DNA of 64,000 nucleotides from Flavobacterium undicola (GTDB taxonomy: Bacteria > Bacteroidota > Bacteroidia > Flavobacteriales > Flavobacteriaceae), in NCBI RefSeq assembly GCF_009909155.2, contig NZ_JAAAPM020000002.1, positions 1-64,000 of the forward strand, read 5' to 3'. Positions 34,881 to 44,433 of the stretch are shown here, piece after piece (position 1 is the stretch's first letter; each line of letters opens with the position of its first letter). The translations under genes and the position numbers were made by a program. A model generated the notes under the pieces. It did not search any database. It had not been told where the DNA came from and saw nothing but the letters and a program-made list of their open reading frames with translations.

Positions 34881-35241
34881 AAATCTCAACATTTACATTT
34901 TTTGGCAAGCATGCCACTTGAACCGTTTCACGTGCTGGAGCGGTTTTTTCGTTAAAATAAGATCCGTAAATGGTATTGATATTTCCAAAATCATTCATGT
35001 TCATGATGAAAATAGTTGATTTTACAACGTTTTCAAATGTCATTCCCGCGGCTTCTAGCACTGCTTTTAGGTTTTCCATAACCTGCGTTGTTTCGGCTTC
35101 TATACTAGTTGTAATTAAAGTTCCGTCAGCTGGATTGATAGCAATTTGTCCTGAAGTGTATAAGGTGTTTCCTGTAAGTATGGCTTGGTTATAAGGTCCG
35201 ATAGGAGCTGGTGCTTTTTCTGTAAAAATTACTTTCTTCAT
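34861..35241 (-). CDS. ridA: RidA family reactive intermediate/imine deaminase
   Basis: 126 residues, YjgF/YER057c/UK114 fold. Hydrolyses 2-aminoacrylate-type enamines made by PLP enzymes. Substrate Arg104 in APARETVQV and Glu119 in NVEISMVAVL mark an active RidA; the IGPYNQA start is typical. Its 3' end overlaps mgsA by 20 bases; lptD begins further along the same strand 47 bases after its start region. Confidence 0.93.
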   Translation of the reverse strand: MKKVIFTEKAPAPIGPYNQAILTGNTLYTSGQIAINPADGTLITTSIEAETTQVMENLKAVLEAAGMTFENVVKSTIFIMNMNDFGNINTIYGSYFNEKTAPARETVQVACLPKNVNVEISMVAVL

Positions 35242-35288
35242 GTTGCTGTAAATTTAAGATGAAACAAAAAAATGTGTAAATAAAAATA

Positions 35289-38021
35289 TTAACGATTCGG
35301 ATAATTACGTTTTTCCCATTTGATATCACTTAGGATACCGGATTTAATTCCGATGAAGAAATTCCAGTTGGCATTGTTACCGAAAGGCATCCAGTTTAAG
35401 GACATTCTCCAACTTGATAAATCACGTTCAAATCGCAATTGGGTGTAAGTAACTCCTTTTTGTACAAAATCATATCCTGTAGAAACGCCTACTTTCCATT
35501 TAGGAGTCAAATCAGTATTAGCCGATATCATTATAGAGTTTCCTGTAATTTGCTTTTCCCGATTGTTATTTCCGTAGGTAAAAGAATAAGCAAAAGTCAT
35601 GTCCCAGGGAATTTTTGAATTGAAAAACTCAGAAATAGTATCTTCGCCTTCTTCTTCGCTACCATCAAATTGACTCTTTCTGTTGTCATTTATATCGCTG
35701 CCAGTTCCAAAAAGGTCATCTTCCCGACCTCCGTTCCTCGTGGTTTGTGTGTCTTTGGTTTTGTTCTTCTTGTCATCTTTGTCTTTGCTGGACAGCGCGT
35801 AGTTTAAAGTAATGTTGGCACTTGTCATTCTAAACAAGCTTCCACCATTGTTAATGTTGTATTTGTTGATTCTTTGCCCTGAATTATCAATGGCATAAGG
35901 ATCTAAGGTAGTAGCAAAGTTGGCATTCAATTTATTTTCGAAAAATTGCGCTCCGGTACTTACTCTCACAGGAGACCAAGCCAGTGCTGTAACTCCATCG
36001 GCATCAAGATTGTAGCTTGTAGATAGATTTAAGTTGTTTAACAGCATTACTTTCTTCGGTTCTGTTTTTGTAGAATCGGCATCTCTTACTTTGGCTTCAA
36101 AGGTATTGCTGATGCTGATTCCCATTGTGTTCGAATTACTCAAACCCGGTGAACCAAACATACCGCCTTCAAAACGAGTATATTGTTTGTCCATTCTTCC
36201 ACTTGCGTCAGAGGAGTAGGTGTCGTAATATTTTTCAAAACTTGGAGTATAGCCATAAGAAATCGATGGTCTCATGACGTGCCTGATAGCCTGTATTTTT
36301 TTATCGTCACCAAAATTGAAAGTTCCATAAATGGTAGTTCCTAAACTGGCAGATAAATTATAAGTTCTAAAAGCATCAAATCCGTTTACAGTTTGATCCA
36401 CTACAGCACTTTTTTCAGTATCATAAGCTCTTTTGATGGTTTTTAAATACCAAATCTCTTCGTAATTTACCGATGTTGAAGCACTAAAATATTTGAATAA
36501 TTTAAAGTTAGTACTTAAAGGAATACTATGTTGGAAACCAACTTGAGCATCTTTAAACATTCCGGGTTTGAAAAATAAAGAATCCGTTGTGTTGATGTAA
36601 TTTCTACCGTTCAGATTGTATTGTAAATTGATGTTTTTAAAGAATCCTTTTTTTACACCATCTTTTCCAACAAATGGATATATTCTGTCCAAGCTAAATT
36701 GCAAAGTAGGCAAGGTCATATTGATGGACTCTGTTTGTGTATTTTGCGAATGAGTTGCAGACAATGACAAACGCGCTTGAGGAATGATATTAAATGTTTT
36801 TGAATAAGAAACAGAAGAACTCAGGGTGTTGTTTAGAGTTGAACCATTATTAGATTGGTTGATAGACTGCTTGAAATACTTACTACTCCCTAAGTTAACC
36901 GATGCCGAGAAACTCGAATTAGGATTGGCTTTAGAGTCTCTTGAGTGCGACCATTGAATGTTGTAAATGTTTTGTCTCGAATAGTCAGGATATCCCCTTT
37001 CACTATTGATTAGGTTTTCAAAACGAAAGTTTACATTTCCTCTAAATTTATAGCGAGTAGCATAAGCGGATTCAAATCGCATTCCGTAACTACCATTGGT
37101 ATAATAATCTCCTAATACCGTTAAGTCATAATGATCGCTCAAAGCAAAATAATATCCTCCGTTTTGCAACGAAAAACCTCTGGTATTCGAATCATTATAG
37201 CTGGGTAAAATCAATCCTGATACACTTGTTTCTTTGCTCATTGGAAAAAAAGCAAAAGGAAGTGCAATAGGAGTAGGAACGTCAGCAATAACTAAATGTG
37301 TTAATCCTGTGATTACTTTTTTGCCAGGAATAAATTTCACTTTACTCGTTTGGAAATAATATTCTGGATTTTCTTTATTGGTAGATGTTGTAAAACGAGC
37401 ACCTTTTAAAAAGTAAACCGAATCGTTTTCTTTTTTTGTAATAGCTGCTTTTACATTAAATTCACCTTGATCGGTTCTGGAATTCCAAATCAACGCTTTT
37501 TTTGTTTTAAAATTAAAACGAATCGAGTCCGGTTCTATAACATTGGTACCTTGCTTGAAGTTCGGATATTGAGTGAATTTCCCGGTTGAATCTTTAATTC
37601 TTCCAGCGTAAACCTCGTTTTTTTCGTAGTCCAATACAATTTTACCTGATTTTAATTCGATATCCTGGTAATAAAGTTCTGCATTGTCATACAAGGTGAT
37701 TAATTTCTTCTTTTGGTCAATCTTAGCATATTGATCGGCCTTATATTTAACTTTTCCTTCCAGAAATGCTTTTTTAGGTTTTATGCTATCTGTTTTTATA
37801 CTGTCATTTTCTTTTTTTAGAGTATCAGTAACAGTAGTTTTAGCCTCTTTTTTTGATGGCTTAGCCGAGATAGTTTTCGTTTTTTTAGAGATATCTTGTG
37901 AATATATGTTAGACATCCCAAATGTTAGGAAAAATGATAATAAAACGATATGAAATAAGTTTGTATGCAAAGGTATAAATGCTATTTTTGTAAAATTATG
38001 GCTTGTTTTTTGAAGTGTCAA
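35289..38021 (-). CDS. lptD: Putative LPS-assembly protein LptD
   Basis: About 910 residues. The OstA/jellyroll part lies at about 85-250 (GKVKYKADQYAKID, LYDNAELYYQDIELKSGKIVLDY as short pieces) and the C-terminal barrel from about 270 (ALPFAFFPMSKETSVSGLILPSY). It inserts LPS into the outer leaflet. The start is ambiguous: no ATG exists in front of the signal helix, only TTG at 38021 and TTG at 37970; the second gives a compact signal peptide (LHTNLFHIVLLSFFLTFGMS..SQ). An acidic/serine patch at about 780-830 (DDLFGTGSDINDNRK) is probably an extracellular loop. Divergent from the amidase genes. Confidence 0.88.
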   Translation of the reverse strand: MTLQKTSHNFTKIAFIPLHTNLFHIVLLSFFLTFGMSNIYSQDISKKTKTISAKPSKKEAKTTVTDTLKKENDSIKTDSIKPKKAFLEGKVKYKADQYAKIDQKKKLITLYDNAELYYQDIELKSGKIVLDYEKNEVYAGRIKDSTGKFTQYPNFKQGTNVIEPDSIRFNFKTKKALIWNSRTDQGEFNVKAAITKKENDSVYFLKGARFTTSTNKENPEYYFQTSKVKFIPGKKVITGLTHLVIADVPTPIALPFAFFPMSKETSVSGLILPSYNDSNTRGFSLQNGGYYFALSDHYDLTVLGDYYTNGSYGMRFESAYATRYKFRGNVNFRFENLINSERGYPDYSRQNIYNIQWSHSRDSKANPNSSFSASVNLGSSKYFKQSINQSNNGSTLNNTLSSSVSYSKTFNIIPQARLSLSATHSQNTQTESINMTLPTLQFSLDRIYPFVGKDGVKKGFFKNINLQYNLNGRNYINTTDSLFFKPGMFKDAQVGFQHSIPLSTNFKLFKYFSASTSVNYEEIWYLKTIKRAYDTEKSAVVDQTVNGFDAFRTYNLSASLGTTIYGTFNFGDDKKIQAIRHVMRPSISYGYTPSFEKYYDTYSSDASGRMDKQYTRFEGGMFGSPGLSNSNTMGISISNTFEAKVRDADSTKTEPKKVMLLNNLNLSTSYNLDADGVTALAWSPVRVSTGAQFFENKLNANFATTLDPYAIDNSGQRINKYNINNGGSLFRMTSANITLNYALSSKDKDDKKNKTKDTQTTRNGGREDDLFGTGSDINDNRKSQFDGSEEEGEDTISEFFNSKIPWDMTFAYSFTYGNNNREKQITGNSIMISANTDLTPKWKVGVSTGYDFVQKGVTYTQLRFERDLSSWRMSLNWMPFGNNANWNFFIGIKSGILSDIKWEKRNYPNR

Positions 38022-38102
38022 ACTTACAGATTATTTTTCGTCAAAAATAGTCAAATACAAAATTTCTAAGCATAGTGTTTTTAATTAAATTAACTTTTAA
38101 AA

Positions 38103-39185
38103 ATGAAATCCAATTATAAGAACTTTGTTTTAATGGCAATTTTAATGTTGTTTGGATTTAGTTCAGTTTTTTCCCAGAATAATAAGGTTTTTAAAGTCAT
38201 TCTCGATGCAGGTCACGGAGGAAAAGATCCCGGGAATTCTTATCACGGCTTTGTGGAAAAAGAAATCGCGCTTAAAACAGTTTTAAAGGTTGGAGAATTT
38301 TTAGAAAAAGCACATGGTGTAAAAGTCATATACACCCGAACTTCAGATGTATTTATCGAATTAGTGGATAGACCTAAAGTTGCTAATAAAGCCAATGCCG
38401 ATTTATTTGTATCTATACATTGCAATTCAGTTAAAAATGAAGGGCCAAATGGTACAGAAACTTTTGTTATGGGTTTGTCCAGACATGACATGAATTTAGA
38501 AGTAGCTAAAAAAGAGAATTCGGTTATTTTGCTAGAGAAAGATTATAAGACAAAATATCAGGGTTTTGACCCTAAAAAGCCAGAAACATTGATAGGATTG
38601 ACTATGATTCAGGAAGAAAATCTAAATAACAGTATTGCTTTGGCATCAAGAATTCAAGGTAATTTTACAAAAAAAATAAAAAGAGGATCAAGAGGAGTGA
38701 AGCAACAGCCTTTATGGGTATTGGATGCAGCTTATATGCCTAGTGTTTTGATTGAATTGGGGTTTTTGTCTAATAAATCGGAAGGAAGCTTTTTGGATTC
38801 GGAAGAAGGACAAACAAAAATGGCAGAACAAATTGCTGATGCTATTTTAGATTATAAAAGCCAATATTTTGAAACTAGTGATTCAAAATATGATTATAAA
38901 GAGAAAAAAGATTCAACTAAGAAAAAAACTAATGAAGTATCAGTAAAAAAAACTGATTCAGCTGATTTAATCTATAAAGTACAGCTTTTGGCAAGTCCGA
39001 AAAAAATAAAATTACAACCGAGTAATTTTAAAGGCTTAGAAAATGTATCTTATGTTTTTTTAAATAACCTTTATAGATATATGTATGGAGGAACTTCAAG
39101 TTTTGAGGAAGCTAAAAAAAAGCAGTTAGAAGCCAGGAGTGCAGGATATTTAAAAGCATTTATTGTTAATACTAATGAAGAATAG
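38103..39185 (+). CDS. N-acetylmuramoyl-L-alanine amidase (first of two)
   Basis: 360 residues with signal peptide ending VFSQ. Amidase_3 domain at about 30-255: ILDAGHGGKDPG (His40 zinc ligand), VEKEIALK (Glu), SIHCNS (His), and SVLIELGFLSN with the catalytic Glu. A charged linker leads to a SPOR-like C-terminus (IYKVQLLASPKKI). It splits the amide link between glycan and stem peptide during daughter-cell separation. Tandem with a paralogue 35-57 bases downstream. Confidence 0.92.
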   Translation: MKSNYKNFVLMAILMLFGFSSVFSQNNKVFKVILDAGHGGKDPGNSYHGFVEKEIALKTVLKVGEFLEKAHGVKVIYTRTSDVFIELVDRPKVANKANADLFVSIHCNSVKNEGPNGTETFVMGLSRHDMNLEVAKKENSVILLEKDYKTKYQGFDPKKPETLIGLTMIQEENLNNSIALASRIQGNFTKKIKRGSRGVKQQPLWVLDAAYMPSVLIELGFLSNKSEGSFLDSEEGQTKMAEQIADAILDYKSQYFETSDSKYDYKEKKDSTKKKTNEVSVKKTDSADLIYKVQLLASPKKIKLQPSNFKGLENVSYVFLNNLYRYMYGGTSSFEEAKKKQLEARSAGYLKAFIVNTNEE

Positions 39186-39242
39186 CTTTAGGAATAACGA
39201 TGATGTTGTTTAGGAATTTAATGAGTAAAAAATAAAAATATT

Positions 39243-40382
39243 TTGGAATTAATAGATAAAATTAGAAAAACAACTACAGTATTATCATTCTTAGTAATGG
39301 TAGTTTGTAATTCAGCTTACAGTCAATCGGATGTTTTTAAGGTAACTCTTGATGCAGGTCATGGTGCGCACGATTTTGGAGCTAATTATAATGGACATGT
39401 CGAAAAAAATATTGCCTTGGCTGTGGTTTTAAAAGTGGGGAAAATTTTAGAAGCAAATTCTAAAATAGAGGTTATATATACCCGAAAAACAGATGTTTTT
39501 ATTGATTTGGTCGAAAGAGCCAATATTGCCAATAGAGCTAATGCTAATATTTTTGTTTCTATTCACTGTAATGCTAATAGAAACACAGTTGCAGACGGAA
39601 CCGAGACTTATGTGATGGGGATGACTAAAGTGGCTTCAAACTTAGAAGCGGCTAAAAAGGAGAACTCAGTAATTACTTTGGAGAAAGATTATAAAACAAA
39701 ATACGAAGGTTTTGATCCCAATTCACCGGAAACCATGATTGGTTTTACGTTGATGCAAGAAGAGTATTTGGATAATAGTATTTCTTTGGCTAGTAAGGTA
39801 GAAGATCAATTTGCTACTTTAGGAAAAAAAATAAGAGGCGGCGGAGTAAAGCAAGCACCTTATATGGTATTGCATAAAGCTTATATGCCAAGGGTTTTGA
39901 TAGAAATGGGATTTATATCTAATTATGATGAAGGGAATATTTTAGATTCTGAAGAAGGTCAAAATGATATTGCCAGAGCTATTGCCAGTGCGATTGTTAG
40001 TTATAAAAACGAATATTTTGGGGGTGAATCAGGTGTGGATGTAAAACCTTCACAAAGAATGATTGAAAAAACAGAAGATGCTGCTAAAGAAAAATTAGAT
40101 TCTGATGAACCTAAAAGTCAAGCGAATTCAGATGTCGTTTTTAAGGTTCAACTTGCAGTTACGGCTAAAAAATTAGACTTGGATTCTAAAAGATTCAAAG
40201 GTTTAAAAAATGTGTCTATGGAGCCTGCAGGTGGAAATTATAAGTATTTTTATGGGGAAACCACTGATTATGAGGTTTCCAAAAAACTTTTAGATGAGGC
40301 TAAAGCCAAAGGCTTTAATTCTGCTTTTTTAGTTGCTTATAAAAACGGTAATAAAATCGATGTTCAAGACGCAATTAAATAA
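39243..40382 (+). CDS. N-acetylmuramoyl-L-alanine amidase (second of two); start disturbed by an A6 tract
   Basis: 379 residues from the TTG at 39243, the first usable start in the open frame. Signal peptide (to AYSQ), Amidase_3 domain with TLDAGHGAHDFG, VEKNIALA, SIHCNAN and RVLIEMGFISN, then a SPOR-like tail (VFKVQLAVTAKK). An ATG at 39221 reads MSKK-stop; removing one A from the A6 at 39227-39232 would give MSKNKNILELIDK joined to this frame, a natural N-terminus. So the true start may be at 39221 with a frameshift. Close paralogue of the preceding gene. Confidence 0.9.
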   Translation: MELIDKIRKTTTVLSFLVMVVCNSAYSQSDVFKVTLDAGHGAHDFGANYNGHVEKNIALAVVLKVGKILEANSKIEVIYTRKTDVFIDLVERANIANRANANIFVSIHCNANRNTVADGTETYVMGMTKVASNLEAAKKENSVITLEKDYKTKYEGFDPNSPETMIGFTLMQEEYLDNSISLASKVEDQFATLGKKIRGGGVKQAPYMVLHKAYMPRVLIEMGFISNYDEGNILDSEEGQNDIARAIASAIVSYKNEYFGGESGVDVKPSQRMIEKTEDAAKEKLDSDEPKSQANSDVVFKVQLAVTAKKLDLDSKRFKGLKNVSMEPAGGNYKYFYGETTDYEVSKKLLDEAKAKGFNSAFLVAYKNGNKIDVQDAIK

Positions 40383-40429
40383 CGCCAAGTTCTAATATTT
40401 ATACTAAATTTGCACTAAATACTTATATT

Positions 40430-41392
40430 TTGAAATTAACAAGAGAGATTAAAACTGCGATTTTAGTAATTGCATCGATATTATTATTTATTTGGGGCTA
40501 TAGTTTTTTAAAAGGAAAGGACCTTTTTAACAGTTATACCACATTATATGTAGAATATGATAGTGTAGAAGGTTTAGCACCATCTGCTCCTGTAACTTTA
40601 AACGGTTTGGTTATTGGTAAAATCGAAAAAATCAGCATCAATCCTAATACGGGTAGCTTATTAGTTGAATTGCAAATCAATACCGATTTTCCAATTGCAA
40701 AATCAAGTGTTGCGACTATCTACGAACCGGGATTTATAGGTGGAAAACAAATTGCTATTCTACCTAATTTTTCAGACAAGAATATTGTAGAACAAGGAGA
40801 TCATCTAAAAGCAAATGTGCAATTAGGAATGACCGAATCGTTAAGTAAAAAATTAGTTCCCCTTCAGGATAAAATAGAAAAAGTATTAGCTAATGCCGAC
40901 AACCTTATTAGTGGTATTAATAATGTCCTTAATAAAAAAACTCAGGAAGATTTAAAGAAAAGTTTGGCTGAATTGAGCAAAACAATGGAGCAATTTCATC
41001 AGGCTTCTGCTGGGGTAAACTCAATGTTGGCAGATAACAAAGCTCAAATTAACGGGGCTGTTTCTAATTTTAATAAGGTATCAAGTAACTTTTCAAAAAT
41101 CTCAGATTCTTTAAACAAAGCCGATTTAGGAAAAACAGTTAAAAGTTTAAATACTACTTTGACAAAAGTAAACGGAATTATGACTGGTTTAGAAGCAGGA
41201 AATGGAAGTATGGGTAAATTATTAAAAGACGATGTGTTTTATAATAATTTATCAAAAACTTCTAAAGAGTTAGAATTACTGCTTCAAGATGTTCGTTTGT
41301 ATCCTACAAGATATGTTAATGTTTCTCTTTTTGGAAAGAAAAACAAGCCCTATAAAACACCTAATGACAGCATTTCAAAAGTTAAAAAATAA
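40430..41392 (+). CDS. MlaD/MCE domain protein
   Basis: 320 residues from a TTG start (40430); no ATG lies in reach. One N-terminal membrane helix (TAILVIASILLFIWGYSFL, 9-27), MCE domain about 38-120 (VEYDSVEGLAPSAPVTLNGLVIGKI; IYEPGFIGGKQIAIL), then a long helical region and the typical tail GSMGKLLKDDVFYNNL. It is an inner-membrane-anchored lipid-binding ring of a phospholipid transport system. The MlaE/MlaF partners are not in the window. TAAATTTG at 40405-40412 is a possible -7 box. Confidence 0.9.
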   Translation: MKLTREIKTAILVIASILLFIWGYSFLKGKDLFNSYTTLYVEYDSVEGLAPSAPVTLNGLVIGKIEKISINPNTGSLLVELQINTDFPIAKSSVATIYEPGFIGGKQIAILPNFSDKNIVEQGDHLKANVQLGMTESLSKKLVPLQDKIEKVLANADNLISGINNVLNKKTQEDLKKSLAELSKTMEQFHQASAGVNSMLADNKAQINGAVSNFNKVSSNFSKISDSLNKADLGKTVKSLNTTLTKVNGIMTGLEAGNGSMGKLLKDDVFYNNLSKTSKELELLLQDVRLYPTRYVNVSLFGKKNKPYKTPNDSISKVKK

Positions 41393-41398
41393 CATGAT

Positions 41399-42736
41399 AT
41401 GAGTTATTTAGATAATATATTATTTGCAATCGTTTTAATTATTGGTTTTGGATATTTCATTTCCAATATCAAAAAAATCTACAGAAATATCAATTTAGGT
41501 ATTGATGTAAATCGAAAAGACAATCCAAATCAAAGATGGAAAAATATGGCTATGATTGCTTTGGGGCAATCAAAAATGGTTAGAAGACCTATAGCTGGTG
41601 TGCTTCACATCATTGTTTATGCAGGTTTTATAATTATCAATATCGAATTACTGGAAATCATCATCGATGGATTATTTGGTACACATCGAATTTTTGCTCC
41701 TTTTTTAGGTGGTTTTTACAATGTATTAATTGCTTCTTTCGAAATATTAGCTTTATTGGTTATTGTTGCGGTAACCGTATTTTGGATTAGAAGGAATATA
41801 GTAAAACTAAAGCGTTTTATAAATTCTGATTTGAATGGATTTCCTAAAAAGGATGCTAACTATATCCTGTATTTTGAAACCACATTAATGTTCTTGTTTC
41901 TGTTTATGAATGCTTCCGATTTGCATTTGCAAAATGTTCCCGGAGGTTACTCCCATTTTATAACAGCAGGTTCTTTTCCTGTAAGCCAGTTTCTGGAACC
42001 TTTATTTAATGGAACAAACAGTAATTTGGTAGCCTTGTTTTACGAAATTTTTTGGTGGTTGCATATTGCTGGGATTTTAGTATTCATGAACTATTTGTAC
42101 TTCTCAAAGCACCTTCATATTTTATTAGCTTTCCCAAATACTTATTTTGCTAATTTAAATCCGCTGGGAGAGTTTGATAATTTAGCTTCTGTTACCAAAG
42201 AAGTTAAAATGATGATGGATCCTAATGTAGATCCATTTGCTGCTCCTGCTGCTCCGGAAGGAGAAGTTCATGCAAAATTTGGAGCCAGTGATATACAAGA
42301 CTTAAATTGGGTACAATTGCTTAATGCTTATACTTGTACTGAATGTGGAAGATGTACCTCTGTTTGCCCGGCTAATGTAACGGGTAAGAAATTATCACCT
42401 CGAAAAATTATGATGGATACCCGTGACAGAATGGAGGAAGTGGGTAAAAATATTGATACCAATAAAGGTGTTTTTGTACCGGATAATAAGTCATTATTGA
42501 ATGATTATATTACTCCCGAAGAACTTTGGGCATGTACTTCTTGTAATGCATGTGTTGAGGAATGTCCGGTTAGTATTAGTCCGTTGTCTATTATTATGGA
42601 TATGCGTCGTTATTTAGTAATGGAGCAAAGTGCTGCACCAATGCCTTTGAATTCCATGATGACTAATGTAGAAAACAATGGAGCACCTTGGCCATACAAT
42701 CAGCAAGATCGATTGAATTGGAAGAACGAAAACTAA
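41399..42736 (+). CDS. Membrane-bound 4Fe-4S ferredoxin-type protein (HdrC/GlpC-like)
   Basis: 445 residues. N-terminal membrane part with about five helices (8-22, 60-85, 100-125, 155-170, 210-230), then a soluble domain with two [4Fe-4S] motifs, CTECGRCTSVCP (about 313-324) and CTSCNACVEECP (about 379-390). It resembles respiratory electron-transfer subunits that pass electrons between quinone and a soluble cysteine-rich partner. The next gene supplies such a partner. Confidence 0.88.
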   Translation: MSYLDNILFAIVLIIGFGYFISNIKKIYRNINLGIDVNRKDNPNQRWKNMAMIALGQSKMVRRPIAGVLHIIVYAGFIIINIELLEIIIDGLFGTHRIFAPFLGGFYNVLIASFEILALLVIVAVTVFWIRRNIVKLKRFINSDLNGFPKKDANYILYFETTLMFLFLFMNASDLHLQNVPGGYSHFITAGSFPVSQFLEPLFNGTNSNLVALFYEIFWWLHIAGILVFMNYLYFSKHLHILLAFPNTYFANLNPLGEFDNLASVTKEVKMMMDPNVDPFAAPAAPEGEVHAKFGASDIQDLNWVQLLNAYTCTECGRCTSVCPANVTGKKLSPRKIMMDTRDRMEEVGKNIDTNKGVFVPDNKSLLNDYITPEELWACTSCNACVEECPVSISPLSIIMDMRRYLVMEQSAAPMPLNSMMTNVENNGAPWPYNQQDRLNWKNEN

Positions 42737-42814
42737 TCTAATTGTTGATTTAGTTTAATAAAATGAATAACACTTACAAATTGCTTTTTAGCTTTTTGAA
42801 AAAAAGATAAAACA

Positions 42815-43606
42815 ATGTCAGAAAATTTGATAGTACCTACAATGGCAGAAATGCTGGCTCAAGGAAAGCAACCGGAAGTTTTATTTTGGGTAGGTTGTGC
42901 AGGAAGTTTTGATGATAGAGCCAAAAAAATTACCAAAGCATTTGTACGTATACTAAATAGTGCCAATGTTTCGTTTGCAGTTTTAGGTACCGAAGAAAGT
43001 TGTACTGGAGATCCCGCAAAAAGAGCTGGAAATGAGTTTTTGTTTCAAATGCAAGCCATGATGAATATCGAAGTGCTTAATGCTTATGAAGCTAAAAAAA
43101 TTGTTACCGCTTGTCCACATTGTTTTAATACATTAAAAAACGAATATCCTGAATTAGGCGGCAAATATGAAGTGGTTCATCATACAGAGTTTTTAAAATC
43201 CTTATTGGATGACGGAAGATTAAGTATTGAAGGTGGTCAGTTTAAAGGGAAAAAAATAACTTTTCATGATCCTTGTTATTTAGGAAGAGCCAATAAAGTA
43301 TATGAAGCACCTCGTGATTTAATTGAAAAATTAGATGTAGAATTGGTCGAAATGAAACGTTCTAAAGCTAATGGTTTGTGCTGTGGAGCAGGAGGAGCTC
43401 AGATGTTTAAAGATGCTGAAAAAGGAGATAAAGAAATAAACATCGAAAGAACCGAAGATGCCCTTGCTAGTCAATCGGAAATTATAGCTACTGCTTGTCC
43501 GTTTTGCAATACGATGATGACGGATGGGATTAAGAATAAAGAAAAAGAAGGCGAAGTAAAAGTGATGGATATCGCTGAACTGATTGCTAATGCACAGGAT
43601 TTGTAG
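42815..43606 (+). CDS. Cysteine-rich (CCG) domain Fe-S protein (HdrB/GlpC-like)
   Basis: 263 residues with two CCG-type modules: CTGDPAKRAGNEF (about 63-75) with CPHCFNTLKNEYP (about 100-112), and HDPCYLGR (about 151) with CCGAGGAQMF (about 189-198) and CPFCNTMM. These bind the non-cubane or cubane cluster of heterodisulfide-reductase-like enzymes. Soluble, 78 bases after the membrane Fe-S gene; the two together look like one electron-transfer unit. Confidence 0.9.
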   Translation: MSENLIVPTMAEMLAQGKQPEVLFWVGCAGSFDDRAKKITKAFVRILNSANVSFAVLGTEESCTGDPAKRAGNEFLFQMQAMMNIEVLNAYEAKKIVTACPHCFNTLKNEYPELGGKYEVVHHTEFLKSLLDDGRLSIEGGQFKGKKITFHDPCYLGRANKVYEAPRDLIEKLDVELVEMKRSKANGLCCGAGGAQMFKDAEKGDKEINIERTEDALASQSEIIATACPFCNTMMTDGIKNKEKEGEVKVMDIAELIANAQDL

Positions 43607-43633
43607 ATTTGGTCTCTAATTAAAGAACTAAAA

Positions 43634-44407
43634 ATGATTTTAAAAAAATCTGTTTTCTTTTTACTATTACTTTTGAGTTTTGTTATGCGAGCTCAAATTA
43701 ATTCTGATGAAAAAAAAGCAGATACTTTAGAGATAAAACCTAAGGAACAATTACAATTCAATAAGAAACAATTAATTATTCCTGCGGTATTTATTACTTA
43801 CGGAGTAATAGGTCTTGGAAGTGATTTTTTAAAATCTGTCAATTCAGAAATTAGAGAAGAGGTTAATGAAAATATTGATAAAAAGTTTACTATAGATGAC
43901 TTTACTCTGTATTTACCTGTAGCATCCATATATGGTTTAAGTGCTTTGGGAATCAAGGGAAAAAATAATCTTAGAGACAAAACAATTATTCTTGCCACTT
44001 CCAGTTTAATTATGGGGATAACCGTAGGGACTCTAAAAAAGACAACTAAGGTAGAAAGACCTGATGGTTCCAGTTTTGATTCTTTTCCTTCAGGACATAC
44101 AGCAGTAGCCTTTATGGGGGCTGAATTAATGTACCAGGAATACAAAGATGTTTCACCATGGTATGGAATTGCAGGATATGGCGTTGCAGCTGGAACAGGA
44201 GCTTTTAGAATCTATAATAATCGCCATTGGTTAACTGATGTTGTAGCAGGAGCAGGTATTGGAATTCTTAGCGCAAAAGCAGCTTATTGGTTGTATCCTA
44301 CCGTAAACGAATTGTTCTCATCTAAAAAACATAAAAATAGAAAATCAGTATTTCTTCCTTATTATGATGGAAAACAACTAGGATTTGGTATGGTTTCCTC
44401 ATTTTAA
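43634..44407 (+). CDS. PAP2 family phosphatase
   Basis: 257 residues with a signal-like N-terminus (to MRAQ). The acid-phosphatase signature is complete: KTTKVERPDG, SFPSGHTAVAFMG and YNNRHWLTDVVAG (His/Asp). Likely dephosphorylates a lipid phosphate such as undecaprenyl diphosphate or a lipid A phosphate at the membrane. Its long N-terminal extension has a signal peptide and a charged segment before the first helix. Confidence 0.9.
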   Translation: MILKKSVFFLLLLLSFVMRAQINSDEKKADTLEIKPKEQLQFNKKQLIIPAVFITYGVIGLGSDFLKSVNSEIREEVNENIDKKFTIDDFTLYLPVASIYGLSALGIKGKNNLRDKTIILATSSLIMGITVGTLKKTTKVERPDGSSFDSFPSGHTAVAFMGAELMYQEYKDVSPWYGIAGYGVAAGTGAFRIYNNRHWLTDVVAGAGIGILSAKAAYWLYPTVNELFSSKKHKNRKSVFLPYYDGKQLGFGMVSSF

Positions 44408-44433
44408 GTTTAATAAAAATAAAATAATATATT

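Noticed and set aside
37968..37975. TACCTTTG on the minus strand as an lptD promoter
   Set aside because: It contains the TTG of a possible lptD start codon; a promoter there would leave no start codon upstream of the signal peptide.
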